From Flavobacterium sp. (lineage in GTDB: Bacteria; Bacteroidota; Bacteroidia; Flavobacteriales; Flavobacteriaceae): a stretch of 64,000 nt of DNA. Within the stretch, counting starts at the first letter, position 1. Each line of letters begins with the position of its first letter. The position numbers and the translations under genes are program-made. Where the stretch lies: assembly GCA_029946065.1 (NCBI GenBank), contig JAQSDU010000019.1, positions 248,001-312,000 of the forward strand, read 5' to 3'. The notes beneath the pieces are model-generated. The model ran no database searches. It worked only from the letters and a program-made list of their open reading frames with translations, and was not told the DNA's origin. Shown in pieces: positions 35,561 to 44,435 of this stretch.

Positions 35561-36604
35561 ATGGAAATCCAGAAAAAAGACATCCGTTCCTTATCCAAAG
35601 ACCAGCTTCGCGAATTTTTTGTAGCCAATGGCGATCAGGCATTTCGCGGCAATCAGGTTTATGAATGGCTTTGGAGCAAAGGTGCGCACAGTTTTGAAGA
35701 CATGACCAATGTTGCCAAAACTACACGAATGATGTTGGAGGAAAACTTCGTAATCAACCACATCAAAGTTGATCAAATGCAGCGCAGTTCAGATGGCACC
35801 GTAAAAAATGCTGTCCGTTTGCACGATGGGTTGGTGGTTGAATCGGTTTTGATTCCAACACTAACGCGGACAACAGCTTGTGTTTCGAGTCAAGTGGGCT
35901 GCAGCTTGGATTGTAATTTCTGTGCTACGGCACGACTCAAAAGAATGCGCAATTTAAATCCAGACGAAATTTACGATCAGGTGATTGCCATCGACAAAGA
36001 AAGCCGATTGTATCATAATCATCCGCTTTCGAATATTGTTTTTATGGGGATGGGCGAACCGTTAATGAATTACAATAACGTTCTCAAGGCGATTGATATG
36101 ATTACGTCATCCGAAGGGTTGAATATGTCGCCAAAGCGAATTACGGTTTCTACATCCGGAGTTCCAAAAATGATTAAGAAGTTAGCCGATGATGAAGTGA
36201 AATTTAAACTTGCGGTTTCGTTGCATTCGGCAATTGATGAGATTCGTTCGCATATTATGCCCTTCAGTAAAAATTTTCCTTTAGCAGATTTGCGTGAATC
36301 GCTTGAATATTGGTACAACAAAACCCGCAGCAAAATCACGTATGAATATGTGGTGTGGAAAGACATCAATGACAACAAAGCGTCTATTGATGCGCTCGTA
36401 AAATTTTGCAAATATGTGCCGTGTAAAGTCAATTTAATCGAATACAATCCGATTGACGACGGCGAATTTCAGCAAGCTTCAGAAGCGTCGATTATGGCTT
36501 ACATCAAAGCACTTGAAGCGAATGGTATCGTGGCTAAAGTGCGCCGTAGCCGTGGCAAGGATATCGATGCGGCTTGTGGTCAATTGGCGAATAAAGAAGC
36601 ATAG
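35561..36604 (+). CDS. rlmN: 23S rRNA (adenine(2503)-C2)-methyltransferase
   Basis: 347 residues. Radical SAM enzyme methylating A2503 of 23S rRNA and A37 of some tRNAs. Radical SAM Cys triad CSLDCNFC in SSQVGCSLDCNFCATARL; N-terminal helical part (FRGNQVYEWLWSKGAHSFEDM); FMGMGEPLMNYNNVLKAI; SLHSAIDEIRSHIMP; active-site Cys near the end in RGKDIDAACGQL. The promoter leaves almost no leader. The 3' end has a long hairpin shared with the convergent lipoprotein gene. Confidence 0.95.
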   Translation: MEIQKKDIRSLSKDQLREFFVANGDQAFRGNQVYEWLWSKGAHSFEDMTNVAKTTRMMLEENFVINHIKVDQMQRSSDGTVKNAVRLHDGLVVESVLIPTLTRTTACVSSQVGCSLDCNFCATARLKRMRNLNPDEIYDQVIAIDKESRLYHNHPLSNIVFMGMGEPLMNYNNVLKAIDMITSSEGLNMSPKRITVSTSGVPKMIKKLADDEVKFKLAVSLHSAIDEIRSHIMPFSKNFPLADLRESLEYWYNKTRSKITYEYVVWKDINDNKASIDALVKFCKYVPCKVNLIEYNPIDDGEFQQASEASIMAYIKALEANGIVAKVRRSRGKDIDAACGQLANKEA

Positions 36605-36624
36605 AAAGATAAATTTCAAATAAT

Positions 36625-36667
36625 AAATCCCAAATCCCAATATTACTACATTGGAATTTGGGATTTT
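36625..36667. terminator. Bidirectional terminator between rlmN and the lipoprotein gene
   Basis: AAATCCCAAATCCCAAT (36625-36641) pairs with ATTGGAATTTGGGATTT (36650-36666) with two mismatches; T-run on the plus side. Confidence 0.8.
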
Positions 36668-36673
36668 CCTCAT

Positions 36674-37537
36674 TTAATTCCCCAATACAATAGTATGCGG
36701 TGTTCCGTTAAAAGTAAAAACTGCCTGATTATCACATTCGCCATCGCCATAATCCAAACTAGCGGTATTGCCGTTTCTTTCATATTCAATCACACCTTCA
36801 ACAATATTGCCGCAGTTCAATTTTACGATTAATGGCGTTGTAATAGTGCTTGATAATACAGGTGTTCCTGCCAAAGTGGTTGTCCAGCTTCCTGTTACCT
36901 GATACACATTGTCTGCCAGAATATTTGGTGTATTGAAACCTGCTGTAATTTCGCGAACGCGACTGCCGACCCTGTGATAGACATTTCCGTTCGGGAAAGT
37001 AGCCGTGAAATCCATGTTCATGGTTACGATTGGATGCGTTTCGGCATTGGCGCTACTGGTACCCATTACTCTTGTGAAAGTTTTGTTGCCATCAAATTTT
37101 ATCGCGTTATGGTAGAAATTATCAAAAGTATAATTGATGGTATGGGAAGTTGCATTTGGCTCGTAGGTAAAAGTCACGATGATTTTTCCTTTTAGTATGT
37201 TCCCATTGCTAAGCGGGCAACCAGATGTTCCGAAATCAATGGTTTTTGTAACAAGCTGACCTGTTTCAAGTCCGGTTCCGAATTCGGGAATTCTTGTTAC
37301 TGTAGCGCAAGTAGGCAAGTAGTCCTGAGCATCCTGGCTATCTCTTCCGGTAAATCCATCCTGAGCGGTTGCTTGGTTTTCTACAATCTGTGAAACATCG
37401 TTGTTCATGATGTCGAGTTGGGCATTTGCGGTCGCTTCTTCTGCGGTGAAAGACACAGTTTCATTGTCGTCATTCCCGTTACAGCCTATTGTCAATGCAG
37501 ACAAAAATAGCGCTGCGAGTAAAATTTTAGTTTTCAT
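36674..37537 (-). CDS. Hypothetical lipoprotein
   Basis: 287 residues. Lipoprotein signal with lipobox LTIGC (Cys19), then GNDDNE (acidic residues after Cys may serve as a surface-export signal in Bacteroidota by analogy). The rest is beta-rich (ILKGKIIVTFTYEPNATSHTINYTFDNFYHN, GSWTTTLAGTPVLSSTITTPLIV, YERNGNTASLDYGDGECDN) with four Cys in the mature body (ATCATV, SGCPLS, LNCGNI, GECDN). I do not recognise a named family. ATG 37535-37537; convergent with rlmN. Confidence 0.75.
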   Translation of the reverse strand: MKTKILLAALFLSALTIGCNGNDDNETVSFTAEEATANAQLDIMNNDVSQIVENQATAQDGFTGRDSQDAQDYLPTCATVTRIPEFGTGLETGQLVTKTIDFGTSGCPLSNGNILKGKIIVTFTYEPNATSHTINYTFDNFYHNAIKFDGNKTFTRVMGTSSANAETHPIVTMNMDFTATFPNGNVYHRVGSRVREITAGFNTPNILADNVYQVTGSWTTTLAGTPVLSSTITTPLIVKLNCGNIVEGVIEYERNGNTASLDYGDGECDNQAVFTFNGTPHTIVLGN

Positions 37538-37638
37538 ATTTTTTTTGAATTAAAGTTTTATATAGGACGCACAATTTTAAGAAAGGTTTAACCAAAGCCA
37601 AATTTTTTATCAGCTTCCCAAATGGTTGTATAATTTCG

Positions 37639-37646
37639 TACTTTTG
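37639..37646 (+). promoter_or_regulatory. -7 element of the polyprenyl synthase gene
   Basis: TACTTTTG, with its G only 6 bases from the ATG at 37652; predicts a leaderless message. No clear -33 TTG at the usual distance. Confidence 0.55.
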
Positions 37647-37651
37647 AAACG

Positions 37652-38629
37652 ATGAAAATTACCGAGCAAATCAAGCAGCCTATATTTCAGGAAATGGAAC
37701 TTTTCGAGAAGAAGTTTCACGACGCAATGTCTTCCAAAGTGGCTTTGCTCAATCGTATTACCTATTATATTGTCAATCGAAAAGGCAAGCAGATGCGGCC
37801 AATGTTCGTATTTCTGACAGCCAAAATGGTTTCTGGCGGACAAGTCAACGAACGCACTTATCGCGGTGCTTCGGTCATCGAACTGATTCATACAGCCACT
37901 TTAGTCCATGATGATGTTGTTGATGATAGCAACCGCAGGCGTGGTTTTTTTTCCATCAATGCGCTTTGGAAGAATAAAATTGCTGTGCTCGTTGGCGATT
38001 ATTTACTGTCAAAAGGTTTGCTACTTTCCATAGATAACGGCGATTTTGATTTGTTGAAAATCATCTCTGTCGCAGTGCGCGAAATGAGTGAAGGCGAATT
38101 GTTGCAGATAGAAAAGGCGAGGAGGCTTGATATTACCGAAGATATTTATTACGAAATCATCCGTCAAAAAACCGCAACTTTAATTGCTGCCTGTTGTGCA
38201 CTTGGCGCAAGATCGATGATTGAAGATGAAATCGAAGTGGAGAACATGCGCAAATTCGGAGAACTTATAGGAATGGCTTTTCAGATCAAAGATGATTTAT
38301 TCGATTATACCGACGACGCCATTGGCAAACCCACCGGAATCGATATCAAGGAACAAAAAATGACGCTGCCATTGATTCACATATTGAACAATTGTACATC
38401 AAAAGAAAAAAGTTGGGTCATCAACTCCATCAAAAATCATAATAAGGACAAAAAACGCGTGAAAGAAGTCATCGCTTTTGTAATTGACCATAACGGTTTG
38501 GCTTACGCCGAAAATAAAATGATCGAATTCCAACAAGAAGCATTGCTACTTTTGCAAAATTATCCAGATTCTCCTTACAAGGAAGCGCTGATTTTGATGG
38601 TGAATTACGTCATCGAAAGGAAAAAATAA
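37652..38629 (+). CDS. Trans-isoprenyl (polyprenyl) diphosphate synthase
   Basis: 325 residues. Adds isopentenyl units to an allylic diphosphate; in Flavobacterium a likely source of the menaquinone side chain. First Asp-rich motif in LVHDDVVDDSNRRRG, second in QIKDDLFDYTDD, RKGKQMRPMFVFLTAKM for IPP/diphosphate binding, and KQKMTLPLIHIL near the end. Chain length cannot be set by eye. Start ATG 37652 directly after the -7 element. Confidence 0.9.
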   Translation: MKITEQIKQPIFQEMELFEKKFHDAMSSKVALLNRITYYIVNRKGKQMRPMFVFLTAKMVSGGQVNERTYRGASVIELIHTATLVHDDVVDDSNRRRGFFSINALWKNKIAVLVGDYLLSKGLLLSIDNGDFDLLKIISVAVREMSEGELLQIEKARRLDITEDIYYEIIRQKTATLIAACCALGARSMIEDEIEVENMRKFGELIGMAFQIKDDLFDYTDDAIGKPTGIDIKEQKMTLPLIHILNNCTSKEKSWVINSIKNHNKDKKRVKEVIAFVIDHNGLAYAENKMIEFQQEALLLLQNYPDSPYKEALILMVNYVIERKK

Positions 38630-38772
38630 TTAGATAATTTGAAAATTAGATAATTAGAAAATGTCTGGTTTGCGGAAAAATAGAAATTTTTTAATTTTTT
38701 TTTAATCGCTTATGCCTAGTATTTGCAGGCGTTTTAATTGTCTCATTATCTAATTTTCAAATTATTTAATTA
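38627..38772. repeat. 146-bp element with 28-bp terminal inverted repeats
   Basis: TAATTAGATAATTTGAAAAT... from 38627 and its inverse complement ending at 38772 match over about 28 bp with one mismatch. It starts on the stop codon of the polyprenyl synthase gene. The interior is AT-rich with no open frame. Within the gap 38630-38961. Confidence 0.7.
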
Positions 38773-38904
38773 CCCCATGCAACGTTTTTTCAACCAATCT
38801 CGTCTATGCTAATAGAACACTGTAACAATTGCAAAAATCAATAGCAATATCAAAAATCAATTGTAAGTTCGAAAAATAAAACAATGGTAAATAGAAGATA
38901 AGAT

Positions 38905-38920
38905 TTGTACTTCAGTACAA
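38905..38920. promoter_or_regulatory. Dyad TTGTACT-TC-AGTACAA upstream of the sigma factor
   Basis: Perfect 7-bp arms with a 2-base centre, 42 bases before the ATG at 38962. Could be an operator for the sigma operon; purely a sequence observation. Confidence 0.4.
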
Positions 38921-38961
38921 TTTGAAATTGACTTTTGAGCTTGAAATTGAAATTTTTTAAA

Positions 38962-39522
38962 ATGAAAGTAATCAACTTACATCAAGAAGAAAACGAAATC
39001 ATCCAACTGGCCGTCGAAAACAACCGACATGCACAGCAGAAGATTTACACAAAATTTTCCCCGAAGATGTTGAGCGTTTGCCGCCAGTACATCAAAGATT
39101 TGCATCAAGCAGAAGACATAATGATTACAGCTTTTATGAAAGTGTTCACCAACCTGAAAAATTTTGAGCACAAAGGCAGTTTTGAAGGATGGATCAGAAG
39201 GATAATGGTAAATGAATGCATATCGTTTATTAGGGTACAAAAGAAAGTGAATTTTCTGGAAGATGAATATTATAAGGAAGACGGCTTCAACAATATAGAA
39301 AGTAAATTTTCAGTTGAAGACATTCAGTTCTTGATAGACAATCTGCCGGATGGCTACAAAATGATTTTCAACTTGTATGCCATCGAAGGATTTAAACACA
39401 AGGAAATCGCAGACATGCTTGGGATTAATGAAGGCACATCAAAATCGCAATTGTCGCACGCCAGAAAAATGTTGCAGGATCAGGTTAACAAATTAAAAAA
39501 TTACAGCAATGGAACCGAATAA
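38962..39522 (+). CDS. RNA polymerase ECF-type sigma factor
   Basis: 186 residues from ATG 38962. Region 2 (YTKFSPKMLSVCRQYIKDLHQAEDIMITAFMKVFTNLKNFEHKGSFEGWIRRIMVNE in the sequence at 30-85) with the ECF DxED-like helix; region 4 about 125-175 (LPDGYKMIFNLYAIEGFKHKEIADMLGINEGTSKSQLSHARKML) with the HTH. It directs transcription of a small regulon, probably including its own operon. Overlaps the next gene by 14 bases; the partner encodes a single-pass membrane protein, fitting a sigma/anti-sigma pair. Confidence 0.93.
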   Translation: MKVINLHQEENEIIQLAVENNRHAQQKIYTKFSPKMLSVCRQYIKDLHQAEDIMITAFMKVFTNLKNFEHKGSFEGWIRRIMVNECISFIRVQKKVNFLEDEYYKEDGFNNIESKFSVEDIQFLIDNLPDGYKMIFNLYAIEGFKHKEIADMLGINEGTSKSQLSHARKMLQDQVNKLKNYSNGTE

Positions 39523-40246
39523 ATTCGAAAAACAGATAAAAAATAAGCTGGAGCAAAGAACCATCATACCATCGCCAATGGCTTGGGATAGGCTCGACGC
39601 CATGCTAACGGTTGCCGAAGAAAAAAAATCAAAACGCGGCTACGGCTGGTTGTACATTGCAGCAAGTTTTTTGGGATTTATATTGATTGGAACAATATTT
39701 TTCAGCCAAACCGAAGCAATTATCGACAAAGGTCATAATGTGGTTATAGACGAAAAAGCGCCTTTAAACACAACTGTAGCGCCAACAATCGCAACGCCAA
39801 CCCATACAAATACAGAAAGTAATAACGATAATATCATTGCGACAACAAAGGCATCAATCAAAACAATCAATAATCAAAATCACCACACGAGCGCTAGCGA
39901 ACTGGCGCAGCAATCAAAATCAGTAACCAAAGAAGCGCTTCCCGTTATTGAAAAAAATCAAAATCAAATTGCACAAAATCAGCCAACAAAAACAATCATC
40001 AATCAAAATTCGGAACAGAACGGAACCATCAAAACAAACAACGCCAAAGCTGACGAGCTTGTCGCTGCTGTAGACAACAATCAAACCGTAACTTCCAAAC
40101 CAACCGTGAAAGTCGATGCCAACTACCTGCTTTCACAAGTTGACGGAGACCAGCCAGATCTTTCCTTCACCGAAAGGGTTTTGGTCAAAGCCAATAAAAA
40201 TTACAAAACAATCAAAACGGCACTCGCCAACAGAAACAAAGAGTAA
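39509..40246 (+). CDS. Single-pass membrane protein, probable anti-sigma factor
   Basis: 245 residues. Cytoplasmic N-terminus about 1-45 (FEKQIKNKLEQRTIIPSPMAWDRLDAML), one membrane helix about 47-66 (YIAASFLGFILIGTIFF), then a low-complexity Asn/Gln/Thr-rich periplasmic part and a C-terminal helix (DLSFTERVLVKANKNYKTIK). The pattern short cytoplasmic domain plus one helix plus the location after the sigma gene suggests an anti-sigma factor, but no ASD/FecR motif is visible. Role inferred from context. Confidence 0.7.
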   Translation: MEPNKFEKQIKNKLEQRTIIPSPMAWDRLDAMLTVAEEKKSKRGYGWLYIAASFLGFILIGTIFFSQTEAIIDKGHNVVIDEKAPLNTTVAPTIATPTHTNTESNNDNIIATTKASIKTINNQNHHTSASELAQQSKSVTKEALPVIEKNQNQIAQNQPTKTIINQNSEQNGTIKTNNAKADELVAAVDNNQTVTSKPTVKVDANYLLSQVDGDQPDLSFTERVLVKANKNYKTIKTALANRNKE

Positions 40247-40277
40247 ACAATCAAAAACAATTTAAAATCAAAACACC

Positions 40278-41306
40278 ATGAGAAATTTTACCATTTACTT
40301 AGCGCTACTCCTATGCCTTTTTGCTAGCAAAATGATGGGGCAGGAAAAATTTGAAGACAAAGCAAAAGCCATCGCCGACAAGATCGAAGCGGTTACCAAA
40401 CAAGAAAAAGCAACCCTAAAAACAGAGGTTGATGCCGTCAACAAAGAACTGGAAGCCGGCACCATCACCGACAAGCAAGCCGACGATAAAAAACTCCAAC
40501 TCGCAGAAATGCGCGCCAAAAATATCGAAACCAAAGTCAACGAATACGAAACCGAATTAAGAGATCTGGTACAACAAAAAGTTGATGGCAAATTGAAAGA
40601 TGACGGTTCAAAAACCTTCACGTTTCACTGGAGTTCAAAAAATGATTCTATCAGACGACACAAAGGCGAACCAAGAACGACTTCCCAATTTGTTTTCGCC
40701 TTCGGTGCCAATAATTTAGCGACCGACGGAAAAATTGCAGGTTCAGACTACAGGTATGCCGGTTCGCACTTTTATGAGTGGGGGACAACATGGAACACAC
40801 GCATCATGAAAAATGACAACCTGTTGCACGCCAAATACGGAATTTCCGTAATGTACAACAACCTGCGCCCAACAGACAATCGTTATTTTGTTGACAACGG
40901 CTCAGAGACCAGCCTCGAAACATCACCAATTAATCTAAAAGATTCCCGTTTCAGAAATGTGTATATCGTCGTGCCTTTGCACCTTGAATTCGACTTTTCG
41001 GGCAGCAAAACGATTGACGGGAAAAAGGCTTTCAAATCGCACGAAGGTTTCCGCTTAGGAGTCGGTGGATATGCAGGACTTAACGTAAAATCAAAACAAA
41101 TCCTACGCTACAATGACGATGGCTACAAAACCAAATCAGTCACCAAAGGCAATTTCAATGTCAACGATTTTATCTATGGTGTGAGTGCCTACGTAGGTTA
41201 CGGAGAAACCAGCTTGTATGTGAAATACGATTTGAATCCGCTGTTCAAAAACAACGCAGTCGATCAGAACAATATCTCGCTGGGCGTGCGTTTCGATCTC
41301 CTTTAA
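40278..41306 (+). CDS. Outer-membrane beta-barrel protein with coiled-coil N-terminus
   Basis: 342 residues. Signal peptide at about 1-22 (LALLLCLFASKMMGQ). Charged coiled coil about 25-115 (AKAIADKIEAVTKQEKATLK, KQADDKKLQLAEMRAKNIET). The rest alternates hydrophobic and polar strands (FVFAFGANNL, GFRLGVGGYAGLNVKS, GVSAYVGYGETSLYVKYDL) and ends NNISLGVRFDLL, an outer-membrane-barrel ending. Third gene of the sigma operon, so a likely regulon output or the surface sensor. Partner unknown. Confidence 0.8.
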   Translation: MRNFTIYLALLLCLFASKMMGQEKFEDKAKAIADKIEAVTKQEKATLKTEVDAVNKELEAGTITDKQADDKKLQLAEMRAKNIETKVNEYETELRDLVQQKVDGKLKDDGSKTFTFHWSSKNDSIRRHKGEPRTTSQFVFAFGANNLATDGKIAGSDYRYAGSHFYEWGTTWNTRIMKNDNLLHAKYGISVMYNNLRPTDNRYFVDNGSETSLETSPINLKDSRFRNVYIVVPLHLEFDFSGSKTIDGKKAFKSHEGFRLGVGGYAGLNVKSKQILRYNDDGYKTKSVTKGNFNVNDFIYGVSAYVGYGETSLYVKYDLNPLFKNNAVDQNNISLGVRFDLL

Positions 41307-41530
41307 ATTTGTTAGGTCATACCATTAGCATTTATAAAATAGTCAAAAGATGGGAAGTTATTTTTTTTCAAGACAACGCTAAAAATCATTGCATAGCCTT
41401 AGCTACGGAATTATTTTTTAAGGAAGGATTGGAGAAAAAGAACAAGTAGAGTGGGCTATTTTATAAGTGTTAATGGTATTGTTATATATCGAGTAAAAGG
41501 CGTTTCGAAAGAGCCGCTTTTTTTGGTTTG

Positions 41531-41614
41531 GAGCTATTTCCCGCTATCCATTCCAATCTTTTCCCGCCTTGCAGCTGGCGGCAAAAGGATTTCCATTGCT
41601 ATCGGGGCTAGGAC
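41531..41614. repeat. REP-like palindrome, copy B
   Basis: GAGCTATTTCCCGCTATCC...TCTTTTCCCGCC...GGCGGCAAAAGGATTTCC...GCTATCGGGGCTAGGAC; ends are inverse complements with small mismatches. Same consensus as 11281 and 45332. In the gap 41307-41733. Confidence 0.65.
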
Positions 41615-41651
41615 ACTAGTGTCAATAGCAACCTCAGCATTCAATTTCAAA

Positions 41652-41700
41652 ACCTTAAACTTTAAACCTTAAACCTTCAACTTTAAACGGTAAACTTTGT
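41652..41700. repeat. Seven heptads of CYTTNAA directly before dnaG
   Basis: CCTTAAA, CTTTAAA, CCTTAAA, CCTTCAA, CTTTAAA, CGGTAAA, CTTTGTA in perfect 7-base register, continuing degenerately into ACTTTGAACCTTTGC. 34 bases before the dnaG TTG start, so it lies in or near the dnaG leader. Gap 41307-41450 before it shows no gene. Confidence 0.8.
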
Positions 41701-41733
41701 AACTTTGAACCTTTGCAAATCTGAACCTGAAAA

Positions 41734-43710
41734 TTGATCTCAAAAGCCACCATAGACACCGTTTTCGAAACCGCTCGAGTAGAAGAGGTGATTGGCGATT
41801 TCGTACAATTAAAGCGCGCCGGAAGTAATTTCAAAGGACTTAGCCCATTTTCCGACGAACGATCGCCATCATTCATGGTGTCGCCGGTCAAACAGATCTG
41901 GAAAGATTTTAGTTCCGGAAAAGGCGGCAATTCCGTGGCATTCTTGATGGAACACGAGCACTTCACCTATCCCGAAGCCATCCGTTACCTCGCCAAGAAA
42001 TACAACATCGAAATCGAGGAAACCGAACAAACCGAAGCCGAGAAAGCCAACACCGACGTGCGCGAAAGCATGTATTTGGTTTCTGAATTCGCCAAAAAAT
42101 ATTTCCACGAAATCCTTACCAACTCCGATGAAGGAAAAGCCATCGGTTATTCCTATTTCAAGGAGCGTGGTTTCACCAACGAAACGATAAAAAAATTCAG
42201 CCTCGGTTATTCGCCGGATTCTTGGGATCCATTTACCAAAGAAGCACTCGGAAAAGGTTACAAACTCGAATTTCTAGAAAGCACGGGTTTAACAATCGTC
42301 AAAGAAGACAAACAGTTTGACCGTTTCAAAGGCCGCGTGATGTTCCCAATCCAAAGCATGTCGGGAAGAACGTTAGGTTTTGGCGGAAGAATTCTTACCA
42401 ACGATAAAAAAGCTGCAAAATACCTCAATTCACCCGAAAGCGATATTTACCATAAAAGTAAAGTGCTTTATGGAATTTTCCAGGCGAAACAATCCATCGC
42501 CAAACAAAACAACTGTTATTTGGTCGAAGGTTACACAGATGTCATCCAGTTCAATCAATCCGGAATAGAAAATGTAGTAGCATCTTCCGGAACGGCATTA
42601 ACGCCAGACCAAATCCGCTTGATCAATCGACTTACCAAAAACATCACGGTACTTTTTGACGGTGATGCTGCTGGTTTGCGCGCTTCTATCCGAGGCATTG
42701 ATTTGATTTTGGAAGAAGGTATGAACGTAAAAGTCTGCACTTTCCCTGATGGCGATGACCCGGATTCTTTCGCCAAAAAAACTTCTTATGAAGATTTGGT
42801 TGCTTACCTTGAAAATAACGCAAAAGATTTTATTCAGTTCAAAGCGTCGCTTTTAATGAATGAAGCCAAAAACGATCCTATTAAAAAAGCCGATTTGATC
42901 CGCGATATGGTAACGAGTATTTCTAAAATTCCGGATCGTATTCAAAGAGAAATTTATATACAGGAATGTTCGCGCATTATGGATATTTCCGAACAGGTTT
43001 TGGTGAGCACTTTGGCACAATTGGTCAAAAAAGACATCGCCGAGGTCGAGAAAAAAGGCAAACAAGACCAAAAAGCTTTTGAAGTTGTAAAAAATGAATC
43101 ACAAGTTCAGATTGAAAAAATCGATATTCTCTACGGACTCGAACGCAAAATTATAGAAATTCTATTGCTTTACGGTAATGTCGAGGAAGAATTCGAAGAC
43201 GATTTAATGAAAACCAACGAAGAAGGTGAAGTAGTAACGGTAACCGAAAAAACGATGTCAAAAGTTTACCAACGCATATTTTTAAGCCTTCAAGAAGATG
43301 AGGTCGAACTCGCCAATCCATTATTTCGCGATATTTATAATGATTTGATAGCCTATTTTCATCAGAACGAAGTGTTCAATGCCGAGCATTATCTGATGCA
43401 TTTGCAACCGGAATTTGCGCAAGAAGTCACCGACATTTTAATGGAAGACGAAAAGCTAACGCTGCACAACTGGGAAGCGCAGAACATCATCGTGAAACAA
43501 AAAAACCATTCCATAACGCAATATGTTTCAGAAACAATATTAACGATGAGATGGTTTTTAGTCGATAAAATTATCGAAGAATTAAAAGCGGAAATCAAAC
43601 CCGAACCGGAATCAGACAATTCCGAAACGCTTTCCATGGCAATGGATTATTACAAGCTCATCAATTCCTTTTCCAAGAAATTAGGACGCGTAATGTCGCG
43701 TTACCACTAA
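41734..43710 (+). CDS. dnaG: DNA primase without zinc-ribbon cysteines, TTG start
   Basis: 658 residues. Makes RNA primers for replication. Start TTG 41734 gives MISKATIDTVFETARVEEVI, the family N-terminus; no ATG lies upstream. The CHC2 zinc-domain fold is present, but all four metal ligands are replaced: SPFS has S37 and S40 where Cys and His are expected, and KDFSSG has D58 and S61 for the last two Cys. The TOPRIM core is normal (CYLVEGYTDVIQFNQ, VLFDGDAAGLRASIRG, DGDDPDSFA). C-terminal about 430-658 is the DnaB-interacting part, longer and acidic. Stop overlaps the response-regulator stop by 4 bases. Confidence 0.93.
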   Translation: MISKATIDTVFETARVEEVIGDFVQLKRAGSNFKGLSPFSDERSPSFMVSPVKQIWKDFSSGKGGNSVAFLMEHEHFTYPEAIRYLAKKYNIEIEETEQTEAEKANTDVRESMYLVSEFAKKYFHEILTNSDEGKAIGYSYFKERGFTNETIKKFSLGYSPDSWDPFTKEALGKGYKLEFLESTGLTIVKEDKQFDRFKGRVMFPIQSMSGRTLGFGGRILTNDKKAAKYLNSPESDIYHKSKVLYGIFQAKQSIAKQNNCYLVEGYTDVIQFNQSGIENVVASSGTALTPDQIRLINRLTKNITVLFDGDAAGLRASIRGIDLILEEGMNVKVCTFPDGDDPDSFAKKTSYEDLVAYLENNAKDFIQFKASLLMNEAKNDPIKKADLIRDMVTSISKIPDRIQREIYIQECSRIMDISEQVLVSTLAQLVKKDIAEVEKKGKQDQKAFEVVKNESQVQIEKIDILYGLERKIIEILLLYGNVEEEFEDDLMKTNEEGEVVTVTEKTMSKVYQRIFLSLQEDEVELANPLFRDIYNDLIAYFHQNEVFNAEHYLMHLQPEFAQEVTDILMEDEKLTLHNWEAQNIIVKQKNHSITQYVSETILTMRWFLVDKIIEELKAEIKPEPESDNSETLSMAMDYYKLINSFSKKLGRVMSRYH

Positions 43711-44336
43711 ACGATTTCCAAAGTCTTCGCCTTGTTCACCAAGTCTACAAGATTGGTTACATTGAGCTTCGTTAGCAATCTTAGTTTATAAGTACTAATG
43801 GTTTTCTCGTTCAAGTCTAAAATCTTCGAAATTTCGTTGTTTTTTTTACCATCGCTCAAATAGCGCAAAACTTCGATTTCTCGCGAAGAAAGTTTTCGGT
43901 ATAATCTTTCGCTTTTATTTTGTTTGGCAATCAACGCTAATTTTTTCTTCACGTCTTCGCTGAAGATAATGGCACCGTTGCTGACTTTTACAATCGCCGA
44001 TTCTAAATCTTCGAGACTACTGTTTTTGTGAACATAAGCGGAAACTCCGGCTTTTATAGCATTCGGCGTATAAATCTGCTCAGACAAATTGCTGTAAATG
44101 ATAATTTTGACTTTCGGAAAATCTTTTATCATCTGCTTTACAAAATTGATGCTTACAAGACCTTCTAATTCGAGGTCGATTACTAAAATATCAAAGGTTT
44201 TTCCTCTGAATAATTCCTGCACTTCTTCGTAATTTTCGGCACCGCCAACAATACTAATTTCCTTATGATTATTAAAATAGGATTTTATGCCAAAGTGCAC
44301 AATCGGTTGGTTATCTGCTATACAAACTTTAATCAT
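43707..44336 (-). CDS. NarL/LuxR-type response regulator (orphan)
   Basis: 209 residues. Receiver domain 1-120 with acidic pocket (CIADNQ, D8), phospho-acceptor D54 in LVIDLELEG, K104 in YVHKNSS; LuxR-type HTH about 143-207 (LSSREIEVLRYLSDGKKNNEISKILD...). No histidine kinase gene lies in the window. A small dyad ACTAC...GTAGT (44356-44370) lies just upstream and could be an autoregulatory site. Confidence 0.93.
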   Translation of the reverse strand: MIKVCIADNQPIVHFGIKSYFNNHKEISIVGGAENYEEVQELFRGKTFDILVIDLELEGLVSINFVKQMIKDFPKVKIIIYSNLSEQIYTPNAIKAGVSAYVHKNSSLEDLESAIVKVSNGAIIFSEDVKKKLALIAKQNKSERLYRKLSSREIEVLRYLSDGKKNNEISKILDLNEKTISTYKLRLLTKLNVTNLVDLVNKAKTLEIV

Positions 44337-44435
44337 GACTGTAATTTTTTAAGATACTACTAAGTGTAGTGGTTATAGTAAATTTACAGATTAAAAAACG
44401 TATTTCCTGATTTTTGTTAAAAAATTATGATTTTA

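Noticed and set aside
41451..41672. 73-codon open frame before dnaG
   Set aside because: It spans REP-like copy B and the heptads; no conserved content.
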